Source of the DNA: Gammaproteobacteria bacterium
GTDB taxonomy: Bacteria > Pseudomonadota > Gammaproteobacteria > Ga0077536
DNA: 64,000 nucleotides
Direction of reading: 5' to 3'
Assembly: GCA_024234975.1 (NCBI GenBank)
Contig: JACKNH010000004.1
Coordinates: forward strand, 62,001 to 126,000
Shown: one piece after another, positions 15,844-24,952 of the stretch
Numbering within the stretch: the stretch's first letter is position 1
How the letters are laid out: the number at the start of each line of letters is the position of its first letter
The notes under the pieces: generated by a model
Told to the model about the DNA's origin: nothing
Databases searched by the model: none
Seen by the model: only the letters and a program-made list of their open reading frames with translations
Made by a program: the position numbers and the translations under genes

Positions 15844-17121
15844 TCAGACCTGGAAGGTCGTGCCGAGCTTTTTCGGCACTGCAACATTCCGCAATTCGAC
15901 GTAGGCCGGCAGGCCATCGATGTAGGGCGGGTAGTCTTCCCCCTGGATCAACGGGGCGAGGTAGCGACGGCACGCCTCGGTGATGCCGAAGCCGTCTTCA
16001 GTGATGTACTCGGCCGGCATTTTCTTTTCGACGTTGGCGACGTTTGCCAGCGCTGTTTCGCCAATCCGCCATTGGTACGGTGAATCGGACTCGCGAACGA
16101 TGGTCGGCATCACGGCGTTTTTGCCGTCCAGTGCGAATTCCACTGCGGCCCGACCGAGCGCGTAGGCTTGCTCGACGTCGGTCTTTGAAGCGATGTGGCG
16201 TGCCGCGCGCTGCAGGTAGTCGGCCACCGCCCAATGGTACTTGTATCCCAGTTGATCCTTGATCAATTTCGCGATCACGGGGCCCACACCCCCCAACTGG
16301 GCATGCCCGAAGGCATCACGCGAGCCGGCTTCCGCCACAAACTTGCCATCGGCATTGCGCAAGCCTTCGGAAACCACGATGGCGCAGTATCCGAAATTGT
16401 CGACGCTGGCTTTCACCTTGGCCAGGAATGCTGTTTCGTCGAATACGATTTCCGGGAACAGGATGATGTGGGGCGCGGCACCCGGTTTATCGGCGGCAAG
16501 GCCACCGGCGGCAGCGATCCAGCCGGCATGGCGGCCCATGACTTCCATGACGAAGACCTTGGTGGAGGTTTTGGCCATCGACGCCACGTCGTAGCCTGCT
16601 TCGCGAATCGACACGGCCACGTATTTGGCGACCGAGCCGAAGCCGGGGCAGTTGTCGGTGATCGGCAGGTCATTGTCCACGGTTTTGGGAATGCCCACCG
16701 CGGTCAGCGGGTAGCCGGCGGCACGGGCGAATTCAGCCACTTTGTTGGAGGTATCCTGCGAATCACCGCCGCCGTTGTAAAAGAAATAGCCGATGTCGTG
16801 GGCCTTGAATACTTCGAGCAGGCGTTCGTACTCGGCGCGGTTCTGGTCAAAACCCTTCAGCTTGTAGCGGCAGGAGCCGAAAGCCCCGGACGGCGTGTAG
16901 CGCAGCGCGGCGATGTCGGCGTCGGTTTCCTGCGACGTATCAATCAGATCTTCGGTCAAAGCGCCTATGATGCCGTTGCGGCCGGCGTAGACATTGGCGA
17001 TTTCGTCGCGGTGTGCGCGGGCGGTTTCGATGACGCCACAGGCACTGGCGTTGATGACGGCGGTCACGCCACCGGATTGCGCATAAAATGCGTTTCGTGC
17101 GGTCATAGCTGGGGTTTGCAT
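15844..17121 (-). CDS. pfp: PPi-dependent 6-phosphofructokinase
   Basis: A 425-residue cytoplasmic phosphofructokinase that interconverts fructose 6-phosphate and fructose 1,6-bisphosphate using pyrophosphate. Family fold residues are NAFYAQSGGVTAVINAS, the catalytic PKTVDNDLP and MEVMGRHAGW. Phosphoryl-donor specificity reads PPi: the loop is GGGDSQ (D120, where ATP enzymes have Gly) and Lys146 of PKTVDND is the second PPi-type residue. The reaction is reversible and supplies or spends PPi, matching the H+-pyrophosphatase downstream; pfp-hppA pairing is known in methanotrophs and other proteobacteria. The start is ATG 17121 or 17106; neither has a good ribosome-binding site. Confidence 0.95.
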   Translation of the reverse strand: MQTPAMTARNAFYAQSGGVTAVINASACGVIETARAHRDEIANVYAGRNGIIGALTEDLIDTSQETDADIAALRYTPSGAFGSCRYKLKGFDQNRAEYERLLEVFKAHDIGYFFYNGGGDSQDTSNKVAEFARAAGYPLTAVGIPKTVDNDLPITDNCPGFGSVAKYVAVSIREAGYDVASMAKTSTKVFVMEVMGRHAGWIAAAGGLAADKPGAAPHIILFPEIVFDETAFLAKVKASVDNFGYCAIVVSEGLRNADGKFVAEAGSRDAFGHAQLGGVGPVIAKLIKDQLGYKYHWAVADYLQRAARHIASKTDVEQAYALGRAAVEFALDGKNAVMPTIVRESDSPYQWRIGETALANVANVEKKMPAEYITEDGFGITEACRRYLAPLIQGEDYPPYIDGLPAYVELRNVAVPKKLGTTFQV

Positions 17122-17256
17122 CCTTGAGTAGGTGATGCAACCGAATATACCGTCTATGGATAAGCACGGAAAGCTGGCCGCCGGCGCGTAGAACTCGCGA
17201 TTTTACAAATGGTCAACCATCAAACGGATGAGACGTTTTACGCTCGTTATCAGCCT

Positions 17257-18717
17257 ATGATCAAAAAGTTGCCTGCACTGTTTCTGGGCCTGGCGTTGCC
17301 GCTGGCGACCATGGGTCAGAACGTCATCGAGCTGCCCGATATCGGCGATTCGGCAGGTTCGATCATCTCACCCCAGCAGGAGCGCATGCTGGGCAGTGAA
17401 TCCATGCGCCAGATCCGCCGCGAAGCGCCGGTCATTGATGATACGGAAGTGGAAGATTACATCCGTTCGCTGGGCGGCAAGATCGCCGACCAGGCCGATT
17501 TCTACCTGCCGATCAATTTCTTCATGATCAAGCAGAACGATATCAATGCATTTGCCGTGCCCGGCGGTTACGTCGGGGTGAATTCCGGCCTGTTGCTGAA
17601 CTCACGCAGTGAAAGCGAAGTGGCGTCGGTTCTGGCGCATGAAGTCGTTCACCTGACGCAACGCCATACCGTGCGCTCCATCGAGGCGCAGGGCCGGACC
17701 GCGATTCCGGCATTGATTGCAATGCTCGGCGCCATCGCCCTGGCGGCTGCCAGTCCGGAAGCGGGGCAGGCTGCCATTGTCGGTGTGCAGGCCGCCCAGC
17801 AGCAGTATGCGATCAACTTCACCCGCGGCAACGAGCAGGAAGCCGATCGCATCGGCATCCAGCTGCTCTACGACGCCGGGTTCGATCCCATGGCGATGCC
17901 GGAATTCTTCCAGAAGTTGCAGTTGGCCAATCGTTACACGGATATGACCAACGTACCGGAGTACCTGTTGACGCACCCGGTGACCAACAACCGTATTGCT
18001 GAAGCCCGCGATCGCGCGGAACGATTGCCGCGGGTACAAGTTGAAAGCAGCAAGGCCTACCACCTGACCTGGGCCAAACTCAAGGTACTGACGGCGGACA
18101 ACCCGTTGCAGGCCAGGCAGTACTACGAAGCGATTCTGCGCAGTGGCGACTACGAGGACAGGGACGTCGCGCTGTACGGCCTCGCGCTCGGGCAGGCGGC
18201 TGCGGCCAACTACGACGATGCACGCGCCACGCTCACGGATCTGATTCGCAGAAATCCGGATCAGATTGCCTACCGGCTCGCCGCGGCGGACCTGGAAATG
18301 CGGGCGGGAAATGTTTTGTATGCCACCGATCTTTACCGTATCGCGTATGAACTGGCGCCCGACAGCCGGGCTGCGCTATATGGTGTGGCAACCACCTTGA
18401 CGCTGACGGATCATGCAGAGGAAGCGCGCGAAATCATGCGTGAAAAAGGCTTCAGGGATGAAGACGATCCGCGTTATTTTCGTGTACTCGCCGACGCCGA
18501 GGTACGGGCCGGCCGCGAAGCGGACGGACGCTTCTCAATGGCGGAATACTATTACCGCATCGGCGAATACCAGCTGGCAATGCGTCAGCTGGACCTGGCG
18601 CAACAGGCCAACGGCCTGACCAACTACCAGACGCAGCGTATCCGTGCCCGCATGATGGAAATCAACGACGAGCTCGCGCGGTTCCGCAAGGAGCGCGACC
18701 GCGAGCGTCGAAATTGA
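17257..18717 (+). CDS. bepA: BepA/YfgC-like periplasmic M48 metalloprotease with TPR domain
   Basis: A 486-residue exported protein. The signal peptide is MIKKLPALFLGLALPLATMG. An M48 domain follows with HEVVH as the HExxH zinc site inside SVLAHEVVHLTQRHT and the third ligand Glu in NEQEADRIGIQLL; VPGGYVGVNSGLLLN is also conserved. The C-terminal half (from about residue 255) is a run of TPR helices. The BepA role is quality control of outer-membrane protein assembly (LptD/BAM). The frame is open to ATG 17209, but 17257 starts the signal peptide. The TTG of soxY overlaps its stop. Confidence 0.9.
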   Translation: MIKKLPALFLGLALPLATMGQNVIELPDIGDSAGSIISPQQERMLGSESMRQIRREAPVIDDTEVEDYIRSLGGKIADQADFYLPINFFMIKQNDINAFAVPGGYVGVNSGLLLNSRSESEVASVLAHEVVHLTQRHTVRSIEAQGRTAIPALIAMLGAIALAAASPEAGQAAIVGVQAAQQQYAINFTRGNEQEADRIGIQLLYDAGFDPMAMPEFFQKLQLANRYTDMTNVPEYLLTHPVTNNRIAEARDRAERLPRVQVESSKAYHLTWAKLKVLTADNPLQARQYYEAILRSGDYEDRDVALYGLALGQAAAANYDDARATLTDLIRRNPDQIAYRLAAADLEMRAGNVLYATDLYRIAYELAPDSRAALYGVATTLTLTDHAEEAREIMREKGFRDEDDPRYFRVLADAEVRAGREADGRFSMAEYYYRIGEYQLAMRQLDLAQQANGLTNYQTQRIRARMMEINDELARFRKERDRERRN

Positions 18718-19199
18718 TTCGTCCGCCGTCACGCGGATCACTGTCGCGACGTTTCCTGTTGACGCGACTCGTGGGCCTTGGCAGTACGCTGCTGGCACTG
18801 GTGACGCGTTCGGCTGGCAGTCGCGCAGGTGAGCGGCCGCAGGCGGCCTTCGCGGCTCGCGACGAGACGACGGTGTTGGCGGAACTTTTCGGCTCGGCGC
18901 CTGCGCAGGTTTCCTCCGCCATCCGGATCGACGTTGCATCGTTCATCGCCGATGGCGCCGTCGTACCGCTGCAGGTGAGCGTCGATACCCTCCATGATGT
19001 TTCATCCATTGCTGTCATCGCCCCGCGCAACCCGGTGTTACTGGTCGCACATTTCGAATTGCATCCGCGCGCACTGCCCGAGGTTGCCACCCGTATCAAG
19101 CTGGCAATGACCCAGGAGATTGTCGTTGCGGCGCAAACGTCCGCCGGCGTTCTACTCAACCGCCGTCGGGTGGAGGTTGCGCGCGGAGGTTGCGCGTGA
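18714..19199 (+). CDS. soxY: SoxY-like sulfur carrier protein
   Basis: A 161-residue exported protein resembling SoxY, the periplasmic carrier on which thiosulfate-derived sulfur is bound during Sox oxidation. A twin-arginine signal (SRRFLLTRLVG) fits export as a folded complex. The C-terminus RVEVARGGCA ends in the swinging-arm cysteine; canonical SoxY ends GGCGG, so the arm here has one residue after Cys instead of two. It begins with TTG overlapping the bepA stop, and its stop overlaps the soxZ start (GTGA). No soxXA, soxB or soxCD lie in the window, so the partner enzymes must be elsewhere or the pair has another job. Confidence 0.85.
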   Translation: MIRPPSRGSLSRRFLLTRLVGLGSTLLALVTRSAGSRAGERPQAAFAARDETTVLAELFGSAPAQVSSAIRIDVASFIADGAVVPLQVSVDTLHDVSSIAVIAPRNPVLLVAHFELHPRALPEVATRIKLAMTQEIVVAAQTSAGVLLNRRRVEVARGGCA

Positions 19200-19498
19200 C
19201 TGATTCGATCCGCGTGCGGGCCGAACGTCTCGCCGACATTCTCGAGCTCCGCATTTTGATCGCGCACCCGATGACCGTTGCAACCGGAGAGGGCGCGATG
19301 CGGGTCGCCGGGCATTTCATCACGAGAGTCGATGTCGAGTATGGCGGCGAGGTTGTGCTGGTGGCGCACTTCGAGCAGGGCGTCGCGCGCAATCCGTTGC
19401 TCGTTTGTCGTCTGCGACCCGCTACTCAGACGGACGAAATCGCAATCGTCTGGCGCGATAACCTTGGTGAGCATGATCGTCTGACGATGATGGTGTGA
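19196..19498 (+). CDS. soxZ: SoxZ-like partner of SoxY
   Basis: A 100-residue protein matching SoxZ, the Ig-like subunit that forms a heterodimer with SoxY. Recognisable parts are IRVRAERLADILELRILIAH (family pattern RxR...VEVRxLIxHPM), the HPMTVATGEG turn, GHFITRVDVEYGGE, and DNLGEHDRLTMMV, equivalent to the W-x-DN-G-x-x typical of the C-terminus. It lacks a signal peptide, as usual, and is exported with SoxY. The start is GTG 19196 overlapping the soxY stop; a TTG 6 bases upstream is possible. Confidence 0.87.
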   Translation: MTDSIRVRAERLADILELRILIAHPMTVATGEGAMRVAGHFITRVDVEYGGEVVLVAHFEQGVARNPLLVCRLRPATQTDEIAIVWRDNLGEHDRLTMMV

Positions 19499-19750
19499 CG
19501 CCGTGGATCAGCTGTTTGCCATGGTCTGGCTGGGAATAATTCCTGTTCCCCTAGGCCGTCCATCTGATTGAAATGTTGCTAATTGTTGTATCATTTGCCG
19601 CGCCGCGTCATTTGAGTACTTAGTCACAGAAATGACGTCGTACTTCTCTAAAATCGCCTTCCACTAAAGCACCTGATGAAGGTGCCGACCGGCAGCCCGG
19701 AACATCGAGCCGGTACGACAATATAAAAGCAAGAAGGAACGTACCCACCC

Positions 19751-20056
19751 ATGGATACCCGAATTCGGTTTTGCGTAGCGCTTGATGCCCTTGCCGTACT
19801 TCTACTCATCGGTTCAGCAGTCAGTCTGATTGGCGCTGACTGGTTACCCGGTAGTCCTGTTGAAATGTTCGGTTCACTGTTCGCAGCCACCCTGGCCACG
19901 TTCGCCACTGCCCGGATTATCGAAATCGGCCGTGCCATCTGGCGCACGCCCACAGCGGGAAGCATGCGGGCGATGCGCGCCCAGGTGCCGGTGCCTGCCA
20001 CGGGTATTGAGGCAGCCGCCAAAGCGACGGACTCCGATTTGCCACGCGCTGCCTGA
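19751..20056 (+). CDS. small two-helix membrane protein, unknown
   Basis: A 101-residue protein with hydrophobic segments at about residues 8-28 and 39-56, followed by a basic and Ala-rich tail (GRAIWRTPTAGSMRAMRAQV). No family is recognised. AAGAAGGAA lies upstream of ATG 19751, at a rather long distance of about 12 bases. The 252 bases before it hold no gene; TTGAAA (19568) and TATCAT (19589) are a possible promoter, though with a short 15-bp spacer. A hairpin follows the stop. Confidence 0.6.
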   Translation: MDTRIRFCVALDALAVLLLIGSAVSLIGADWLPGSPVEMFGSLFAATLATFATARIIEIGRAIWRTPTAGSMRAMRAQVPVPATGIEAAAKATDSDLPRAA

Positions 20057-20075
20057 TTTCCAGCCTTTGAACGAT

Positions 20076-20109
20076 ACACCCGCCCCGGCCTGAAGGTCGC
20101 GGCGGGTGT
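20076..20109 (+). terminator. possible terminator hairpin
   Basis: ACACCCGCC (20076-20084) pairs with GGCGGGTGT (20101-20109) around a 16-base loop that can pair further. Only a weak T-containing tail (TGTCGTT) follows. It lies 20 bases after the stop of the small membrane protein and may end that transcript. Confidence 0.4.
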
Positions 20110-20197
20110 TGTCGTTATGGGCCGCGCTGAATCGGCGTGACCCGCCGTCTTGTGTAGAATGCGAGCGCTTTCCGCTTCTCACCGGATACCGCCAACC

Positions 20198-20245
20198 ATG
20201 CGCGATGACATCATCCTGCACGCTCTTCCCGGGCAGAAACCGTGA
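20198..20245 (+). CDS. possible 15-residue leader peptide
   Basis: ATG 20198 opens a 15-codon frame (MRDDIILHALPGQKP) whose TGA overlaps the GTG start of the following hydrolase as GTGA. The same overlap couples many genes in this window, so this could be a translated leader that delivers ribosomes to a weak GTG start. No strong Shine-Dalgarno precedes it, and chance is a real alternative. Confidence 0.25.
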   Translation: MRDDIILHALPGQKP

Positions 20246-21704
20246 ATTGCAGACGCCTGGTGACCAGCTTGGTGGTGGCCGCAGGAATTGCCCTTGGGCC
20301 TGAGGTCGCGTCGGCGGATCCGCTACTGCAGCCCTGCTGGGTCGATGGCCTGGAGTTCAAGGTCCAGTGTGGCAGCCTGGCACGACCTCTGAATCCGGCA
20401 GCTCCGGACGCAACTCAAATCGACATCCACTTTGTGGTGATTCCGGCGTTATCGCGGGCGAAGGCGCCGGACCCGGTATTCTTCCTGGCTGGTGGACCGG
20501 GGCAGAGCGCAATCGATCTGGCCGGCATGTTGTCGCAGCTTTTTGCGAGGCTGGGCAACCGGCACGATCTGGTTCTGGTCGACCAACGCGGTACCGGTCG
20601 CAGCGCACCGTTGAAATGTGAGGAAGGATCGCCGACCGAATCGTTGGCCCGGGCATTCGAGCAGACGGTGCAGATGGCCCGCCTTCGTGAGTGTCTGCGC
20701 CGGCTGACATCGCTGCCGCACGGCGACTTGCGCTTCTACACGACGGAAATCGCGATGGCCGACCTCGAGGCGGTACGGGATTCACTGGCATATCCCGCGA
20801 TAAACATCATCGGCGGTTCCTACGGCACGCGCGCTGCCCTGGACTATATGCGCCAATACCCTGACCACGTGCGAACCGTGGTGATTGATGGTGTGGCGCC
20901 GCCGGACATGGTGCTGCCGCAGTCCGTTGCACCGGACAGTGCAATGGCGATGCAGTCACTGCTGGACTACTGCGCGGACGCACCGGATTGTCAGCGCGAC
21001 TATCCGCGACTCTCTCAGCAATGGATTGAATTACTCCGGCCGGCGTCAGTGCAGGTGACGGTCCGCCACCCGGTGACTGGCGCGGTTGAATCTCTGCTTC
21101 TGGACCGTGACGACATTCTGAATATGGTGCGCGGCGCACTCTATGTACCGCTGCTGGCCAGCACCCTCCCATTGGCCATCGACCGGGCAAGTCACGGTGA
21201 TTTCGCTCCGCTGGTCGGCCTGGGCTCGGCATTGGCGTCCGGCGAGAGTGCGGCAGCGACCGGGATGCATTTCTCGGTCATATGCGCTGAGGATTTCCCC
21301 CGCCTGACCGGTGTCGCCGACGATAGCACGGCGCCGTTCGGCTCCAGCTTCGCGCGCATCTACCTGGAGATTTGCCCGGTATGGCCGCGTGGCGAGGTTT
21401 CCGAAGACTTCTATCGAATACACCCCGGCGGCTCGCCGGTACTGGTGCTGTCTGGTGGACTGGATCCCGTCACGCCACCGCGGCATGGTGAGCGCGTCAC
21501 CGCTCTACTCGGTGACCAGGCGACTCACGTCATTGTTGGCAATGCCGGTCATGGTGTCATGGGCCAGGGCTGTGCGGCTGACGTCATCACACGCTTCATC
21601 GAAACGGCAGATATCCGGGACGCGGAAGTGACAGACCCCGCTTGCCTGACCGGCATACCGCGCCCCGGAGCGTTCACGCTTCCTGCTGCGGAGTCCGGCG
21701 AACA

Positions 21705-21708
<4 letters not shown>
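20242..21708 (+). CDS. exported alpha/beta hydrolase, S33/TAP-like
   Basis: A 488-residue exported hydrolase. A signal peptide (about residues 1-26, ending VASADP) precedes an alpha/beta-hydrolase domain of the proline-iminopeptidase/TAP type: FFLAGGPGQSAIDLA is the oxyanion-hole loop, DLVLVDQRGTGRS the following strand, IIGGSYGTRAALDYM the GxSYG nucleophile elbow, SGGLDPVTPP the acid and VGNAGHGVMG the His. TAP-family enzymes release N-terminal peptides or cleave esters; the substrate is unknown. It is translationally coupled by ATGA to an ABC transporter pair, a recurring arrangement suggesting processing linked to export. Confidence 0.88.
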
Positions 21709-22477
<769 letters not shown>

Positions 22478-22481
<4 letters not shown>

Positions 22482-23671
22482 CCACGGGTTCAGGGAACCG
22501 CTGGCTGCATTCCGCGCTCACGGTATTCAGGAAAGAATTTGTCGATGCATTGCGCGACCGGAAATCACTGGTCGTGGTCTTGCTGGCCGCGGTGTTGATG
22601 GGCCCGGCCATGATGTTCGCCATGTCTGTTTTGATTGGAAGAATGGAAGCGAGCAACCAGGCACGCGAAATCACGGTTGCCGGTATTGAGTACGCGCCGA
22701 CGCTGGCCAATTACTTGTCGCGCCAGTCATACACCGTCAAAGCCGCGCCTGCGGATTTCAAACAGGGCATCGCCGCAGGTTCAGTCGCCGAGGCAGTACT
22801 GGTGATTCCGGCGGACTTCAGCACGACAATGGCCGATGGCCGAAATCCGAAGGTCGAGCTGTATTTCAGTGCCGCGCATCAACGCTCTGCTTCCGCCGTC
22901 CAGCGCGCACGCCAGCTCATCGGGGGCTTCAATCGGGAGCAGTCCACCATCAAGCTTGCCATGCGAGGAATCGCACCCGCGGCGTTGTCTTCGGTCGAAT
23001 TGAATGTACGTGACCTCGCTGATCGCGCCGCGCGCGGGGCGCAACTGCTGGCGTTCATGCCGTTCATGCTGATGATGGCGGTACTCTACGGGTGCCTGGC
23101 GGCGGCGTTGGATACCACTGCGGGAGAGCGCGAGCGCGGTTCGCTAGAGCCGCTGTTGATGACACCGGTACGCCGGTCAGCGCTGATTGCCGGTAAATGG
23201 GCGGCGGTGGCCTGCGTAGGAATGTTGATTACCCTGCTCGCCGTAGGCAGTTATCTGCCGGCACGTCTGCTGATCAACAGCGAGACCCTGCGCGCGATGT
23301 TCAATTTCGGACCTGCGGAAGCGCTGGCGTTCCTGTACTTCATGTTGCCGTTATCGGCGGCCATCGGTGCGGTACTGATGGCCATTGCGGTTCGCTGCCG
23401 TACCTTCAAGGAGGCACAGGCCAACAGTGCAATAGCCGTGTTCTTCTTCTCACTGGTACCAATGGTCGAGGTATTCAATCAGGGCGCCGCGGCACCGTGG
23501 TTTGTGGTGGTCCCGGGTCTGGGGCAGATCAGTCTGATGAATCGGCTGATGCGCCATGAATCCATCGCAGCAATGGAATGGCTGACGCCGTTGATAACCA
23601 GTTTTGTGCTGATCGCAGTCGCCATCTGGCTGATCAGCCGGGCACTGCACCGGACAGCGGTCGGGCGTTGA
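22478..23671 (+). CDS. ABC-2 type permease (NatB-like)
   Basis: A 397-residue inner-membrane subunit pairing with the preceding ATPase. It has one N-terminal helix (about residues 30-52), a large extracytoplasmic domain (about 53-185), then five or so C-terminal helices with the ABC-2 hallmark ERERGSLEPLLMTPVRRSAL, which resembles the NatB motif. NatAB-type systems export Na+ or small molecules in other bacteria; the cargo here is not predictable. Confidence 0.9.
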
Positions 23672-23681
23672 CCGGGCGGTC

Positions 23682-24632
23682 CTAGTCTGCCTGGCCTGCA
23701 ATGACCTGAAGCTCGAGCTTGCCGCGTCGCTTGCTGCGATACATCTTGCTATCGGCGGCATGCAGCAAAGTCTGGGCATCGGCACCATCTTCCGGGAACA
23801 CGGCGAGGCCGATGCTGACCTTGATGTCCAACGATTGGCCATTCAGGTGGAAAGGCGTTGCCAGTCGGTCACAGAGTCCCGCTATCAATACTTCGGCAGT
23901 TTCCCGATCCGGCAGACGTTCAAAGATGATGGTGAACTCATCACCGCCCAGACGCGCCACTGTGTCGCTACGGCGTACCGCGGAGCGTAAGCGATGGCTG
24001 GCCTCTATCAGCAGCAAGTCTCCTATGGCATGACCATAGTCGTCGTTGACGCCCTTGAAGTCGTCGAAGTCGAGAAATGCGAGTCCGAATGTCTGGTGTT
24101 GACGATCGGAGCTGCGAATCACCTGTTCCAGGCGATCAAAGAACACTGCGCGGTTTGGCAGGCCCGTCAGCACATCGTGCATTGCCTGGTAATTGGCCAG
24201 CTCGCGTGCCTGCTCCAACTCAGTAATAAGGCGTTGCCGTTCTACGGCGTAGCGCAGTGCGCGTTTGAGGATATCACTGTCAATCTCCGCCTTGTGCAGG
24301 AAATCCTGGGCGCCGGCTCGTACCGAGAGTATTCCCGTCCGCTCATCTGCCATGCCTGTCAGCACGACGATCACGACATGCGGATCTGCCGCACGAACCT
24401 GCATTACCGTCGCGATACCCGTGCTGTCAGGTAGCGTAAGGTCCAGCAGAATGACATCGACTTCCTGGCTGGCAAGCAACGATATCGCGCCGGCCAGAGT
24501 ATCAGTGGCCCACACCTGGTGTATCTCGTCTCCGATCTCGCCGAGATTGGATTTGAGCAACAGCGTGTCGGCTTCTGAATCTTCTACGATCAGAATATTC
24601 AATGGCGAATTTTCAGCTTGGAGAGGCGTCAT
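23682..24632 (-). CDS. response regulator with GGDEF diguanylate cyclase
   Basis: A 316-residue two-domain protein that should make cyclic di-GMP when phosphorylated. The REC domain spans residues 10-128 with acidic pocket VEDSE and phosphoacceptor D64 in LLDLTLPDS. The GGDEF domain is about 145-310 with an intact RLGGDEFTI site (229-233) and RRSD (220-223), five residues upstream, matching the RxxD inhibitory site. No cognate kinase overlaps it; the multi-PAS kinase at 24953 is divergent 320 bases away and is a candidate partner. Confidence 0.93.
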   Translation of the reverse strand: MTPLQAENSPLNILIVEDSEADTLLLKSNLGEIGDEIHQVWATDTLAGAISLLASQEVDVILLDLTLPDSTGIATVMQVRAADPHVVIVVLTGMADERTGILSVRAGAQDFLHKAEIDSDILKRALRYAVERQRLITELEQARELANYQAMHDVLTGLPNRAVFFDRLEQVIRSSDRQHQTFGLAFLDFDDFKGVNDDYGHAIGDLLLIEASHRLRSAVRRSDTVARLGGDEFTIIFERLPDRETAEVLIAGLCDRLATPFHLNGQSLDIKVSIGLAVFPEDGADAQTLLHAADSKMYRSKRRGKLELQVIAGQAD

Positions 24633-24952
24633 CGCTGTGGCAATCCTTGATCAGCAGAATTCCGGTGAATAATTTCAGCCGGCTCCTCATATTCCCTCGC
24701 AACCGCCCAATTTCCGTATGGAAGGCTCCAGGTCTGAATTTCGGCTGTCCAGCGGCGGAACTTTAGTAGTTTCAACTGGTAAGAATTGCACAAGCCCTCA
24801 ACCCCGGTCGCTACCGTGCCGCTGTTATTGTTGGTTTTTGCTGCCGCAGCACCAACGGCGTGCAGTTGGGTTTGTCGCAATGTTCCGGGACTGATCTCCT
24901 GATGCCGGATCTTTCGCGACATGTTGTGGTAACGCACAGGTGCGGGGAAACC
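24633..24952. other. intergenic region between divergent signalling genes
   Basis: 320 bases between the GGDEF gene (minus) and the multi-PAS kinase (plus). The kinase frame is open from GTG 24860, so part of this may be coding. I see no clear promoter, hairpin or small gene. Confidence 0.4.

Noticed and set aside
16195..17127. 310-codon plus-strand frame opposite pfp
   Set aside because: pfp carries all catalytic motifs; the opposite frame is Gly/His/Val-rich with no motif.
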